DNA from: Caballeronia sordidicola
GTDB lineage: Bacteria > Pseudomonadota > Gammaproteobacteria > Burkholderiales > Burkholderiaceae
Reading direction: 5' to 3'
DNA: 64,000 bases
Assembly: GCF_000729995.1 (NCBI RefSeq)
Contig: NZ_JNFG01000005.1
Location: forward strand, 186,001 to 250,000
Of the stretch, positions 63,966-64,000 are shown one piece after another; positions within the stretch are counted from its first letter, which is position 1, and every line of letters begins with the position of its first letter. The notes under the pieces are model-generated. The model ran no database searches. It had not been told where the DNA came from and saw only the letters and a program-made list of their open reading frames with translations. Made by a program: the position numbers and the translations under genes.

Positions 63966-64000
63966 AGATACCTTGCACATCATCTTCGTTTAGCCATCTA

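Overview
The window looks like a chromosomal or chromid segment of a high-GC betaproteobacterium of the Burkholderiaceae, most likely Paraburkholderia, Caballeronia or a close relative. The basis is protein-level resemblance (kdp operon, sugar-acid catabolic genes, GH63-like glucosidase, TenA-like protein, hybrid sensor kinases) and GC-rich codon use. No rRNA, tRNA, CRISPR array or intact transposase was seen. Assignment below family level is inference.

Bases 1-28,300 are dense and ordinary: a 5'-truncated glucosidase, an orphan TAXI-type binding protein, a zinc-ribbon membrane protein, a GGDEF/EAL protein coupled to a TenA-like protein, a 2-keto-3-deoxy sugar-acid pathway pair with a divergent LysR regulator, an RsbRD-type histidine kinase, SOS-controlled dinB, and a complete kdp potassium operon with its KdpDE sensor pair. 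The kdp genes are in the order F-(small ORF)-A-C-B-D-E. Next is a translationally coupled pair: a receiver/flavoprotein fusion and a cyclic-nucleotide-domain histidine kinase.

Bases 28,300-39,000 are patchier: a 43-aa ORF with a conserved leader (second copy at 63.6 kb), an IS5-like transposase relic, an EF-hand protein, and a minus-strand catabolic cluster (NCS1 permease, M20 deacylase, DUF1028, Rid protein, flavin monooxygenase). Two truncated 5' ends of an HpaB-like hydroxylase gene flank the monooxygenase. An AmiC-AmiR type sensor/antiterminator pair lies next to this cluster, with no amidase.

Bases 39,100-46,500 are the most unusual part. One minus-strand operon encodes two divergent tubulin/FtsZ-superfamily paralogues separated by a 108-aa unknown protein, followed by a CobW-type GTPase and the cobalt-transporter-like pair CbtB/CbtA. 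Four copies of a related RNA element (stem-loop plus intrinsic terminator) sit at the edges. Two of them have the same near-consensus sigma-70 promoter. One ends just upstream of the second tubulin gene and could act as its attenuator; another pair forms an inverted repeat bracketing the cassette. The cassette may link a tubulin-like pair to metal (cobalt) handling under RNA-level control.

Bases 46,500-64,000 are rich in signalling genes: a PAS-PAS histidine kinase, a roughly 2,000-residue pseudokinase/ATPase/GAF/PAS/histidine kinase, a stand-alone receiver, and an EnvZ-like kinase preceded by an abutting small ORF. They also carry a divergent duplication: a Tat-exported alpha/beta hydrolase followed by a Rid-family gene. 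The Rid gene is intact in the first copy and a deleted, stop-containing pseudogene in the second. All assignments come from reading the sequence; no database search was run.
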